DNA of 24,703 nt from positions 1 to 24,703 of IMG/VR virus record IMGVR_UViG_3300001460_000191, one strand, 5' to 3'. Positions 6,376 to 13,846 of the stretch are shown here, in pieces. The notes under the pieces were generated by a model. It searched no databases. It worked only from the letters and a program-made list of their open reading frames with translations, and was not told the origin of the DNA. This DNA comes from a virus. Numbering within the stretch: position 1 is the first letter of the stretch; every line of letters begins with the position of its first letter. A program made the position numbers and the translations under genes.

Positions 6376-6406
6376 CCCCTAAAATGGCTGTAAAGACTGC
6401 GTTTTG
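6356..6406. repeat. 15-bp inverted repeat overlapping the RNR promoter
   Basis: CAAAACGCAATCTTT at 6356-6370 pairs with AAAGACTGCGTTTTG at 6392-6406. Fourteen of 15 positions match, with a 21-nt centre that contains the -35 box. As RNA on the minus strand it would fold into a 15-bp stem-loop behind the gene ending at 6424, and the downstream arm ends TTTTG. It could therefore act as a terminator-like hairpin for the lysis module, or as a repressor operator, since the promoter spacer is one arm. Confidence 0.6.
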
Positions 6407-6423
6407 GTAAAAATATTTTCTTT

Positions 6424-6651
6424 TTAATCGTAAAAGCGAAAATGATGATTAATCGTATCTATTACATCTTGCCAACGAGCAATCTTTTCCATTTCTGCTA
6501 CTACGGCTTCAGTAACATCTGAGTGTTCACCGATACCAGCTGGATTAGCAAGGTATACTTCAACATTCATTTTATGAATCGCAATATTACCAGCTGCATA
6601 ATGCTCAACTGCGTGTAACATTTCATCTCTTTGTGTTTCAATTCTATCCAT
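6424..6651 (-). CDS. 75-residue conserved hypothetical phage protein
   Basis: The protein begins MDRIETQRDEMLHAVEHYAA. It has a central GNIAIHKMNVEVYLANPAGIG segment, then EHSDVTEAVVAEMEKIARWQ and a short ending (HHFRFYD). The 'NVEVYLxNPxGIGEHSDVxEAxxxEmxxiAxxxD' pattern is one I recognise from many marine T4-like phages without known function. It is predicted helical, soluble and acidic. It is the last gene before the hairpin/promoter at 6347-6406 and follows the small membrane protein by 9 nt, so it may be cotranscribed with the lysis genes. Confidence 0.7.
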   Translation of the reverse strand: MDRIETQRDEMLHAVEHYAAGNIAIHKMNVEVYLANPAGIGEHSDVTEAVVAEMEKIARWQDVIDTINHHFRFYD

Positions 6652-6660
6652 TTTTAAGTT

Positions 6661-6822
6661 CTACTCCGATTTCCATACTGTCCATGCACCATAAGCTATA
6701 GCTGCGTATGCTGCGATTTTTGCAAAGGGTCCGGCAAATAAAATTACAACACCTACAGCAATAAGTGCTGCGCCGTCCCACGATGTTCTTTCTGCTACTC
6801 TATTATTTATCCAACTTGTCAT
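6661..6822 (-). CDS. 53-residue two-helix membrane protein (holin candidate)
   Basis: From ATG at 6822 (GGAGAG about 5 nt upstream; the upstream gene ends 1 nt before) the protein starts MTSWINNRVAERTSWDGAAL. It then has a hydrophobic run IAVGVVILFAGPF (about 21-33), a short KI turn and a second hydrophobic run AAYAAIAYGAWTVW (about 37-50), ending KSE. Two closely spaced helices and a short charged tail fit a small class II-type holin or a spanin/holin regulator. Its position next to spanins supports a lysis role, but no family proof is visible. Similar 'ERTSWDG...' proteins occur in marine phages as hypotheticals. Confidence 0.65.
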   Translation of the reverse strand: MTSWINNRVAERTSWDGAALIAVGVVILFAGPFAKIAAYAAIAYGAWTVWKSE

Positions 6823-6823
6823 G

Positions 6824-7450
6824 CTACTCTCCTAACAATTTTTTTTCGTTAAACTCATTGAGTCCTTCGATTTTACAGTTACGTTTACGGTGTCCATTCC
6901 ATGCCATAAAGCCACCAATACGTAGTGCCCAATAAGCAAGGTTATTAAGGAAATGGAAACCATTTTGCTCGATGTTAATATCTCTAAATATTTCATCGGC
7001 CTTCTTCTGATCAATTACTCCCATTGTTTCTTTTTGACCAGATCGTAATAGAGTTTCATACTTATATGCATAGTCATGCACAAGACCACCCATTAACAAA
7101 ACTCCTGTTGGTGATAACCATGTATGTAAAAATTTTGGAATTGATGCACCATCAAATTGGAATCCTTGTGGTATTATATATCCTTCTCCTGCAATCTTAA
7201 ATGCCCAATCATCAGCAACTTCCCAATGACGTGTACCCATCAACCACATCCATATTGCACCCCAGAAACCTTTACCGGCTGTTGCTATAGGAATCGGTCT
7301 TAGCTTTGGCATCACATTATATTCGAATCCAATAAGCTCTTCGTCTTGGTCTACACCAAGTTTATTGATGAGCCAACCAATAATAATAAGAATACCGACT
7401 ACGGTAAACTGCCACCATGTTATAAGTTGATCTATAATGAAAGACATCAT
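6824..7450 (-). CDS. Membrane-anchored DUF1353 protein (lysis-module candidate)
   Basis: The protein is 208 residues. Residues about 12-29 (WWQFTVVGILIIIGWLIN) form an N-terminal membrane helix. A DUF1353 domain follows, with EVADDWAFKI (about 77-86), IIPQGFQFDGASIPKFLHTW (92-111) and GGLVHDYAYKYE (121-132), then KADEIFRDI. The 'GFxxDxASIPxxxxxxxxP...LVHDyxY...D..F...' pattern is the hallmark of DUF1353. The conserved D100, S103, H125 and D126 look like possible active-site or metal residues. The function of the family is unproven. The ATG overlaps the o-spanin stop (ATGA), so it is translationally coupled to a lysis gene, which makes a cell-envelope role likely. Two consecutive ATGs make the start uncertain by one codon. 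Confidence 0.75.
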   Translation of the reverse strand: MMSFIIDQLITWWQFTVVGILIIIGWLINKLGVDQDEELIGFEYNVMPKLRPIPIATAGKGFWGAIWMWLMGTRHWEVADDWAFKIAGEGYIIPQGFQFDGASIPKFLHTWLSPTGVLLMGGLVHDYAYKYETLLRSGQKETMGVIDQKKADEIFRDINIEQNGFHFLNNLAYWALRIGGFMAWNGHRKRNCKIEGLNEFNEKKLLGE

Positions 7451-7839
7451 TCTTCTTTCTCCTTATCTGTTACAGCTTCTTCGTAATATACAATAATATT
7501 TTTTTGTTGATTAATATATCTTCGAAGCTCTGCAATATTAAGAGCTAAGTTTTCATAGTCTTTCATTGATAATGCAACAAAGGCAAGTTCACCGTTTTCT
7601 TCGGTAAACTCTTGTACGAATTCTTCATAGATCTCTTTGTTTACTACGTAAACTCGGACATCATTGAGTTGTACTGGCTTCGGTCGTGCTACTGTCGGTA
7701 TTACTACTTTTTCGATCTTGGTTACTGTCTTCACTTCCGCTGGCAGCCTTAGACTGCTGCAGCCAGTTAGGAATAGGACGGCCACCATCGCCACCGGTAT
7801 CGGTAGTAATTTCACGCCAAATTTTAGCAGTTGCACCAT
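7447..7839 (-). CDS. Outer-membrane spanin lipoprotein (Rz1-like)
   Basis: The 130-residue protein starts inside the i-spanin gene in another frame. It has a lipoprotein signal peptide: basic start (MVQLLKFGVK), hydrophobic core (LLPIPVAMVAVLF) and lipobox LTGC with C27 as the lipidated residue. S28 and S29 follow, with no Asp at +2, which fits outer-membrane sorting. The mature part (about 104 residues) is larger than lambda Rz1, with a PTVARPKPVQLND linker and a helical C-terminal half. It would pair with the i-spanin to fuse inner and outer membranes at lysis. AAGG lies 8 nt before the ATG. The downstream DUF1353 gene overlaps its stop. Confidence 0.82.
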   Translation of the reverse strand: MVQLLKFGVKLLPIPVAMVAVLFLTGCSSLRLPAEVKTVTKIEKVVIPTVARPKPVQLNDVRVYVVNKEIYEEFVQEFTEENGELAFVALSMKDYENLALNIAELRRYINQQKNIIVYYEEAVTDKEKEE

Positions 7840-8164
7840 TCATTCTACCTTCTAAGTCTTTTGCATCAGTCAGTGCATCTTTGACTAGATTCAGTTGTTG
7901 TAATTTATCACGGAGACTATCTCCATATTGTTCAGCCTTTTGTAAATCTACTTGTAGAGATTTATTGAGTGCTCCTAATTTTTCTTGATTTTCGATTGCT
8001 GCATCTAAACTCGCAGATGCAGTTTGTACTGCAACTTCGAGTTGTGCATTGTTTTCAGTAAGGATTGCAATCTTATTTTGTGTAGTGTCATAATAGTATT
8101 TAGCGCTATATGCTACACCACCTAAGATTGCTATGACAAATATTAAAGCATAAATTCTAAGCAT
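7661..8164 (-). CDS. Inner-membrane spanin (Rz-like)
   Basis: The protein is 167 residues. Residues about 4-20 (IYALIFVIAILGGVAYS) form an N-terminal signal-anchor helix. A long periplasmic coiled coil follows (about 28-110; ILTENNAQLEVAVQTASASL, LNKSLQVDLQKAEQYGDSL). The C-terminal 45 residues are Gly/Ser/Thr/Asn-rich, probably because the same DNA also encodes the o-spanin signal peptide (overlap 7661-7839). One membrane anchor, a coiled coil and a nested lipoprotein gene are the standard Rz/Rz1 arrangement of phages of Gram-negative hosts. No strong ribosome site precedes the ATG at 8164. Confidence 0.8.
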   Translation of the reverse strand: MLRIYALIFVIAILGGVAYSAKYYYDTTQNKIAILTENNAQLEVAVQTASASLDAAIENQEKLGALNKSLQVDLQKAEQYGDSLRDKLQQLNLVKDALTDAKDLEGRMNGATAKIWREITTDTGGDGGRPIPNWLQQSKAASGSEDSNQDRKSSNTDSSTTEASTTQ

Positions 8165-8181
8165 TAGAAGTTTTATCTTCT

Positions 8182-8463
8182 TTAATCATTAGCTTCCCAA
8201 ACCCAACTAGTTTTATTTAGAGTCCAATCGCTATCTGGCTTAGGTGCATAAAAAACATCTGCACTATCATTATAGTTCCAACCCACTCCTGCAAAATTTT
8301 GTCTTAACGGAATACCACCTAAATCATGCACACCGTTATGAGTATTATAAGATGTTTGAATCCACTGCCCAGGCGAGTTATCTACATAATTATCGATAAA
8401 CTCTGGCTCAGCAACAATTACGTCTGTAACTTTATTATTTAATACTTTAGCAAAATGTCCCAT
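8182..8463 (-). CDS. Small phage protein, fibre-module associated
   Basis: This 93-residue protein starts MGHFAKVLNNKVTDVIVAEP, followed by the conserved WIQTSYNTHNGVHDLGG, then LRQNFAGVGWNYNDSADVFY and a closing KPDSDWTLNKTSWVWEAND. The 'HFAKI...V..VIVAE..FI...WIQTSYNT..GVH...LRkNFAGIGYtYD...DaFyaPkPy.SWvLne' pattern is very common in marine T4-like phages. It is usually annotated as a hypothetical or tail-fibre-associated protein. It is rich in aromatics and likely beta-structured. It lies immediately downstream of the glycine-rich adhesin gene, consistent with a virion or fibre-assembly role, though that role is inferred. Confidence 0.75.
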   Translation of the reverse strand: MGHFAKVLNNKVTDVIVAEPEFIDNYVDNSPGQWIQTSYNTHNGVHDLGGIPLRQNFAGVGWNYNDSADVFYAPKPDSDWTLNKTSWVWEAND

Positions 8464-8471
8464 GTTACTCC

Positions 8472-9569
8472 TTAACTAGTCGGATATCTAATTATAACTA
8501 TGCCTGAACCACCAGCAGCGCCGGTATCATTGGTAGACCAAGAACCGCCTCCTCCACCACCTCCAGTGTTTACTGTTCCAGCAACTGGTGCTGAATTGTT
8601 TAATCCACCATTGCCACCGCCACCAGATCCGCCTAAACCTCGTTTAGCAGCATCGGTTGAGTTAGTACCACCACCACCTCCGCCGGCTCTATATACTAAA
8701 GTACCAGAAATTGCCGACTGTATACCAATTCCACCATCACCCGCAACTTCGCTAGTCAAGCCAACTTCACCGACAGAATCAGCTCCTCCTCCTCCACCTG
8801 CAGCAAATCCGCTACCGCCCTGTGATGTTCCTCCTGCGCGTCCTTGTCCAGCTGTGCCGGCACCACCAGTACCTCCATCTTTACCACCTCCACCACCAGA
8901 TCCGCCAGAAAGGCCTGTGTTACCACCACCTTGATCTGCACCTCCTCCGCCGCCTAATGATGTTATAGTATCAAATACTGTATTTTGTCCAGTAACACCA
9001 GGATTTCCACTTGTACCGCCGGCGCCACCAGCACCAACTATAACTGAAAATGAACCTTCGACCATAGTTCTTGTAGATTCTACTGCAGAATTAGCTCCAC
9101 TTTTTTCTCCTACAACGTTCGAACGATATCCGCCAGCTCCGCCGCCTCCACCGCCTTTACCTCCACCGCCGCCACCGCCGCCAATAACAACATATTCTAT
9201 ATCACCGCCAGCTGTAACTACAAATGTGCCGGTTTGGGTAAACGTGTGAATTTTATATCCATTGCTTTCTACAACAGTGTCTCCGCCTGACGCAGCTACA
9301 GGACCACCAATTAAATTTCCTCCGGTTGTAATTTTATACCAACCTCCATCAGAATCATTCCATACTGCTAATGTGTTTGATTTTTCTGCATATGCTAAAT
9401 TTCCAGATGATAATGCAGAGGAATCAACTAATGCCAACCCTTCAGCACTATCAACTAAAGGATATAGCTTTACACTTCCACCGCCGCCTCCAGCACCAAG
9501 AGAAATGTTAGTGGTATTTTCTGCTTCAGTTGCGCCGAGTATTGATGCTATGTCTCTTGATCTACTCAT
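8472..9569 (-). CDS. Glycine-rich fibre/adhesin protein
   Basis: The protein is 365 residues. The N-terminus (MSRSRDIASILGATEAENTT) resembles that of the 579-residue fibre (MSRVRDI...). Residues about 50-80 (LAYAEKSNTLAVWNDSDGGWYKI) match the short 'display' module of the neighbouring fibres. After a beta-rich segment (YKIHTFTQTGTFVVTAGGDIE, split across about 105-125) comes a long glycine domain with many G-runs and GGAGG/GGSGG repeats, ending with SGIVIIRYP. Glycine-island domains form the receptor-binding tips of several T-even adhesins (gp38 of T2-type phages) and recur in marine phage fibres. Receptor binding is therefore the likely role. AAGGA in the last codons of the upstream gene serves as its ribosome site. 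Confidence 0.8.
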   Translation of the reverse strand: MSRSRDIASILGATEAENTTNISLGAGGGGGSVKLYPLVDSAEGLALVDSSALSSGNLAYAEKSNTLAVWNDSDGGWYKITTGGNLIGGPVAASGGDTVVESNGYKIHTFTQTGTFVVTAGGDIEYVVIGGGGGGGGKGGGGGGAGGYRSNVVGEKSGANSAVESTRTMVEGSFSVIVGAGGAGGTSGNPGVTGQNTVFDTITSLGGGGGADQGGGNTGLSGGSGGGGGKDGGTGGAGTAGQGRAGGTSQGGSGFAAGGGGGADSVGEVGLTSEVAGDGGIGIQSAISGTLVYRAGGGGGGTNSTDAAKRGLGGSGGGGNGGLNNSAPVAGTVNTGGGGGGGSWSTNDTGAAGGSGIVIIRYPTS

Positions 9570-9574
9570 TTTTT

Positions 9575-12058
9575 TTATCCTTCAAACGTTGAATCAGGCG
9601 GTGTAAAGTTACTCGTGTACCTAGCATAATCTAAAGAAATTCTAAGATCTTGTGTATAACCGGACCACATATTATTAGATTGATGTCCAACACCATATGC
9701 TAAATATCTGGCACTATAATTAGCTGTATCAGCATTAGAATGAATTTCAGTTCCATTTAGATATAGTTTTGAATAACCACCAGTTCTAACATAAGCAACG
9801 TGATGCCATGTATTAGTGACTACATCAGCTGTTGTATGCTGATAACCAGCATTCCCACCCGTAGTCCCATATCGCCATTTACCGTTGTTTAATCCAATTC
9901 CAATTTGCGTGTTTTGTGAAGTTATGGCTTGATGTCCAGCAGTTTGGTTTGAAATCTGAAACACATGCTGCGCGCCGGTTGACGTAGGATAAACCCAAGC
10001 TTCAACGGTAAAATCTCTTGTTCCTATTGTTTCACCAAGATCTTTTAAAAGGTAATTACCACTACTACTATTAAAATGTAAAGCGGAAGAAGTAGTAAAT
10101 TTTCTTTGAGTATCACTTACTGTTGGTCCAGTACCTACTATAGTAAATTGCTTGCCATTTACAGTTTCCCAAATGCTATTTTTATTTGTACATGTAAGTA
10201 ATACAGTATTTGTAATTGCAGTCAAAGGTTGAGTTGGTGGTGTAAAGTTATCTGTATAAACGCCAGTTCCCTTAACAAGTCTCACGTCACTTACATAACC
10301 AGTATACTGATAGGAAACGCTTCCGCCGTATCGACCAAACCAAACCTTTGTTGAAGAAGAATTGTGAGTATCTGCTACACTAGCAGTTTCTTTTCCATTC
10401 ATGTACATTTTTGTTGTGCCACTAATTCTACATACAGCCATGTGATGCCACGTATTATTTATAAAGTCAGCACCTGTACTAATTAGATCACCAGAATATC
10501 CTAAAGTTGAGTTTGTATAAGTAAATTTATTATTTATTATACGGAAAATTAGTCCATTCACGCCAATATCAACAATATAATTATTTGCTTGTGTATAACC
10601 AGATGGAACCCAGATCCACATCTCAACTGTCCAATCACCGGTACCAAATCCAAAGTCAGCGTGATTATTGGGCCCAGTGACCATATAAGTATTAGCAGCA
10701 TCATCAAAGTATACAGAACCACCATGATCTGCTTTTGTATAACCGAGATAATTATATGGGCTAAATCTTCGTGTTTGAGTATTACCTGCAACAGTTAAAG
10801 TATGTGAATTAGTTGATCCATCAGCAATATAAGGGAGATGACATGCTAATAATGATGTATTTGTTATTGCTGTAAGAGATGAAGTTGGTGGTGTAAATGC
10901 AGATGTATAAACTGCTGTTCCCTTAACAACTCTTACATCTCTTATATAACCATTGAAATAACCATTCGCTCCAATGTCATAACCTATCCTTGTTCCAGTA
11001 TTTGCATCGTTTTGATTGAATGTAGTGCTATTTGTTACTGCATGTCTTTCAGCACCATTAACAAATAGTTTTAAACTTGTGCCAGATCGTGTTACTGCTA
11101 CATGGTACCAAGTATTACTTGCTACGTTTTCTGCATAAGTTAATAAAAAACTACTATGGAAAAATGATATTGTTCCATTCGAATTGGTAATGTAAATAGC
11201 CCATCCATTACTACTGCTTCCATTACCACCAATTATTGAACAATATGTTCCAGATACCACAGCACTTCTATAGAACCAACATTCAATGGTAAAGTCGCCG
11301 TCAAGTTCAAATCCATTATCATCAGGAATTCCAAGATAATCACCATTACCATCAAAGTATGCACTATAACCACCGGGATGATATGGTGAAAAAGCTGTTG
11401 AAGTTATGGGACCAGTTTCGGTAATAGCATGTGTACTAGTCGAGGCATCGACCTGATTATCTGTACCTCCTGTATCTGCTTTTGCTAATAGAGTAGAATA
11501 TCGAGAATTAGCAACTGAGAATGCTACTGTAAATGTATTCTGTACAGATGCAATACTTATACCATCGGTCGCTTTAAAAGTAAGTGTTGCAGATCCGTCA
11601 GATCCTAGTGTTGTTGCGGAATCTTCTGATCGTGCAGTAATGGTTACTACACTTGAATCCCGAGATACTGTGGCAAACTTGAATAGATCACCACCGGATT
11701 CTAATGATAGTGTTAAATTAGCACTTGCATTATCAGAGTCTAGAGCAGTCATTGTGATGGTAGTAGGTGTACCATCAGAAGACAATGCAATTGTACCATC
11801 ACTACTTAGTGTTAATCTAGGTGTGGCATTGACTAATGCTACATTAAACCAACCAGATCCATTTGAAATATATAATCTACTTGTTCCTGCATTGCCGGCT
11901 GATTCTACAAATGCTTGATCTCCTGATGACAAACCAGTAGTAGGAAGTGAGTCAACGGAATTAAATACTTGCATACTAGCGGCATTGTCTAAAGCAGCAC
12001 TTGTAACATCTCCAGTACTCGTTATGAGATTTGCTAATTTTCTATTAATAGAAGACAT
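9575..12058 (-). CDS. Large tail fibre with three LamG-type lectin domains
   Basis: The protein is 827 residues. Residues about 37-75 are a display module (SGDQAFVESAG...RLYISNGSGWFNV). Residues about 78-182 are a cadherin-like beta domain with 'SLESGGDLFKFATVSRDSS'. Three concanavalin A/LamG-like domains follow at about 230-390, 445-607 and 660-820. Each has a DFT[IV]E.W.Y-type strand, an NTW[YH]H[VM]A motif and a G-Y-x-x-D-[VL]-R ending with a conserved YT..FTPP. Such domains bind glycans or surface polymers, so host recognition is likely. A late promoter box (12076-12083) and AAGG lie upstream of the ATG. The N-terminal block is shared with the 579-residue fibre, which indicates duplication or exchange. 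Confidence 0.85.
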   Translation of the reverse strand: MSSINRKLANLITSTGDVTSAALDNAASMQVFNSVDSLPTTGLSSGDQAFVESAGNAGTSRLYISNGSGWFNVALVNATPRLTLSSDGTIALSSDGTPTTITMTALDSDNASANLTLSLESGGDLFKFATVSRDSSVVTITARSEDSATTLGSDGSATLTFKATDGISIASVQNTFTVAFSVANSRYSTLLAKADTGGTDNQVDASTSTHAITETGPITSTAFSPYHPGGYSAYFDGNGDYLGIPDDNGFELDGDFTIECWFYRSAVVSGTYCSIIGGNGSSSNGWAIYITNSNGTISFFHSSFLLTYAENVASNTWYHVAVTRSGTSLKLFVNGAERHAVTNSTTFNQNDANTGTRIGYDIGANGYFNGYIRDVRVVKGTAVYTSAFTPPTSSLTAITNTSLLACHLPYIADGSTNSHTLTVAGNTQTRRFSPYNYLGYTKADHGGSVYFDDAANTYMVTGPNNHADFGFGTGDWTVEMWIWVPSGYTQANNYIVDIGVNGLIFRIINNKFTYTNSTLGYSGDLISTGADFINNTWHHMAVCRISGTTKMYMNGKETASVADTHNSSSTKVWFGRYGGSVSYQYTGYVSDVRLVKGTGVYTDNFTPPTQPLTAITNTVLLTCTNKNSIWETVNGKQFTIVGTGPTVSDTQRKFTTSSALHFNSSSGNYLLKDLGETIGTRDFTVEAWVYPTSTGAQHVFQISNQTAGHQAITSQNTQIGIGLNNGKWRYGTTGGNAGYQHTTADVVTNTWHHVAYVRTGGYSKLYLNGTEIHSNADTANYSARYLAYGVGHQSNNMWSGYTQDLRISLDYARYTSNFTPPDSTFEG

Positions 12059-12075
12059 GCCTTTTCCTTTTTACC

Positions 12076-12083
12076 TATTTATA
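12076..12083 (-). promoter_or_regulatory. T4-type late promoter box (upstream of LamG fibre)
   Basis: TATAAATA on the minus strand lies in the 29-nt gap between the 579- and 827-residue fibre genes, 17 nt before the ATG. It matches the T4 late -10 consensus recognised by gp55-type sigma factors. Start-site data would be needed for proof. Confidence 0.5.
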
Positions 12084-12087
12084 ATTC

Positions 12088-13827
12088 TTAACTCGGTGTA
12101 AAGACTTGAAATTTTTCATGATCCATATCACCACCGGCAATATATTTACCGTCTGAAGAAATACCAACGCCGTCAAATGGACCTTGTGCTGTAGTAGCAG
12201 ATATTATAGTATTTTTATTGGTCCATGAACCATCTGCATATTGATAAGTGTATAATCTAGTCTTGTATTTCAGTGGGTGAGTACCTACATGCCAAGGTCT
12301 ACCTCCAACAACTAATATGGTACCGGTACTGTCTAAAGTACAAATACTACCAAAATATGAACTAGTTGAAGGTGTTGGTTGTGTTACTGTAGCTTGAAGT
12401 GACCAGCTGCTGCTTGTGTTACTCGGTCTAGAGTATACTTTACAATATCCTGTATTTGTATTAAAAGAAGATGATGTAGCAGCTATGACTGTCACATCTG
12501 AGTTAGCAGCGATGAATTTACCAAAATTTTCATAGTTATTAGAACCAGTACCAATTGTAGCATCTAAACTCCAGCTTGTGCCTGTTCTTTTGTAAACATA
12601 AACTCTACCGTAAGAAGTATTACCGTAAGCCGGATCTGAAACTAACATGTATGATCCATCAGAAGATAATACAATGTGTTGACCAAAATTTCTGCCCCCG
12701 CCGGAATAGTTCGTAGGCCTACTTACTGTTGCTTCAGATGAATAACTTGAGCCACCCCACTTATACACAATTATTCCACTTTCGACTCCTTGTTTACTCT
12801 GTCCTATGGCCACATAATTACCATCGGCAGACATGTCGCCGCCATTAGCAAAATAGTTTTCAGCCGATCCGTTTACTGTTTGAGCCTGAGTCCATGTACC
12901 ACTACTTTCTGTAAATATAGCGAATGATCCGAAGCTGGTACCAGCTGTATTATCGAGAGGATTTCCGATTAGCAATCTATTACCAGCAGAATTTATTCCG
13001 CAGCAGCTTTCCGGGTCAGCTGCTCTACTTCCCCAGTACATAAGTCCTGAATAACTGCTGTTACTACCAGAACTCGTATCAAAAGCTAAACTTGACCCAG
13101 TCCTTCTAACAACTGTCCAGCCTTCTGCTCCTCCTACAGCAAAAACCGTACCATCTGAATTGACTGGAATTTTGTGATTATTTCCAAATTGATTACCCTG
13201 TGCAGCGTCTGAACCCACACCAGTTAAAGATGTAACAGAAGACCAATCTAATGTAAACGTTAGTGTAAACGTATTCTGCACTGTGGCTTGGTTAACACCG
13301 TCACTGGCTTTAAATGTCAACGTTGCCGATCCATCTGATCCTAGTGCTGTTGCGGAATCTTGTGTTCTTGGTGTTATTGTTACAACCGACGAATCCTGAG
13401 ATACCGTAGCAAATTTAAATAGATCTCCGCCAGATTCGAGTGATAAAACTAGATTAGCGTTATCATTATCAGAATCGGTAGCTGTCATTGTAATAGTTGT
13501 AGCAGCTCCAGCAGTCAAAGCAATAGTACCGGATGAGCTTAGTGTGAGTGATGGTGTGGCATTAACTACTGCTACGTTATACCAGCCATTACCATTTGAA
13601 ATGTATATTCTTGAGTTTTCAGTTACATATGCTTGTTGGCCGGTAGTTAAACTTGTTACAGGTAATGAATCAAGTGTAGAAAACACTGACATTCCAGATG
13701 CAGACTTCATTACAAGAACCGCAGCTGAATCAATAGTAGAAGTAGTAGAAGGACGTAACGCTTTTAAATTAGTATTAGTCTTACGTGTTTCTTCTAAGAA
13801 TTTCGTTATGTCTCGTACTCTACTCAT
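12088..13827 (-). CDS. Tail fibre with C-terminal beta-propeller
   Basis: The protein is 579 residues. It has an N-terminal attachment-like segment (MSRVRDITKFLEETRKTNTN), a display module (about 63-88, QQAYVTENSRIYISNGNGWY) and a cadherin-like beta domain (about 90-193) very close to that of the 827-residue fibre. From about 205 onwards there are repeated units of the type '.FG......SDGT..AVG' (QFGNNHKIPVNSDGTVFAVG, FANGGDMSADGNYVAIGQ, NFGQHIVLSSDGSYMLVSD, NFGKFIAANSDVTVIAA, YFGSICTLDSTGTILVVG, VGISSDGKYIAGGD). These fit a six- or seven-bladed FG-GAP-like propeller. The role is probably receptor or glycan binding. AAGGAAG upstream supports the start. Confidence 0.82.
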   Translation of the reverse strand: MSRVRDITKFLEETRKTNTNLKALRPSTTSTIDSAAVLVMKSASGMSVFSTLDSLPVTSLTTGQQAYVTENSRIYISNGNGWYNVAVVNATPSLTLSSSGTIALTAGAATTITMTATDSDNDNANLVLSLESGGDLFKFATVSQDSSVVTITPRTQDSATALGSDGSATLTFKASDGVNQATVQNTFTLTFTLDWSSVTSLTGVGSDAAQGNQFGNNHKIPVNSDGTVFAVGGAEGWTVVRRTGSSLAFDTSSGSNSSYSGLMYWGSRAADPESCCGINSAGNRLLIGNPLDNTAGTSFGSFAIFTESSGTWTQAQTVNGSAENYFANGGDMSADGNYVAIGQSKQGVESGIIVYKWGGSSYSSEATVSRPTNYSGGGRNFGQHIVLSSDGSYMLVSDPAYGNTSYGRVYVYKRTGTSWSLDATIGTGSNNYENFGKFIAANSDVTVIAATSSSFNTNTGYCKVYSRPSNTSSSWSLQATVTQPTPSTSSYFGSICTLDSTGTILVVGGRPWHVGTHPLKYKTRLYTYQYADGSWTNKNTIISATTAQGPFDGVGISSDGKYIAGGDMDHEKFQVFTPS

Positions 13828-13846
13828 TATATCTTCCTTAGTTTTC

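Noticed and set aside
6306-6423. Cobalamin riboswitch upstream of the B12-dependent RNR
   Set aside because: The gap is only 118 nt and the promoter lies in its middle, leaving a leader of about 35 nt, too short for a B12 riboswitch; no B12-box-like element was seen.
8500-8934. Long plus-strand proline-rich ORF opposite the glycine-rich adhesin
   Set aside because: It is the reverse complement of Gly codons (GGN read as NCC) and has no family match or ribosome site; the minus-strand gene explains it.
8472-9569. Simple tandem repeat or CRISPR-like array in the glycine-rich region
   Set aside because: The repeats follow Gly codons of an intact ORF with varied synonymous codons and no spacer regularity.
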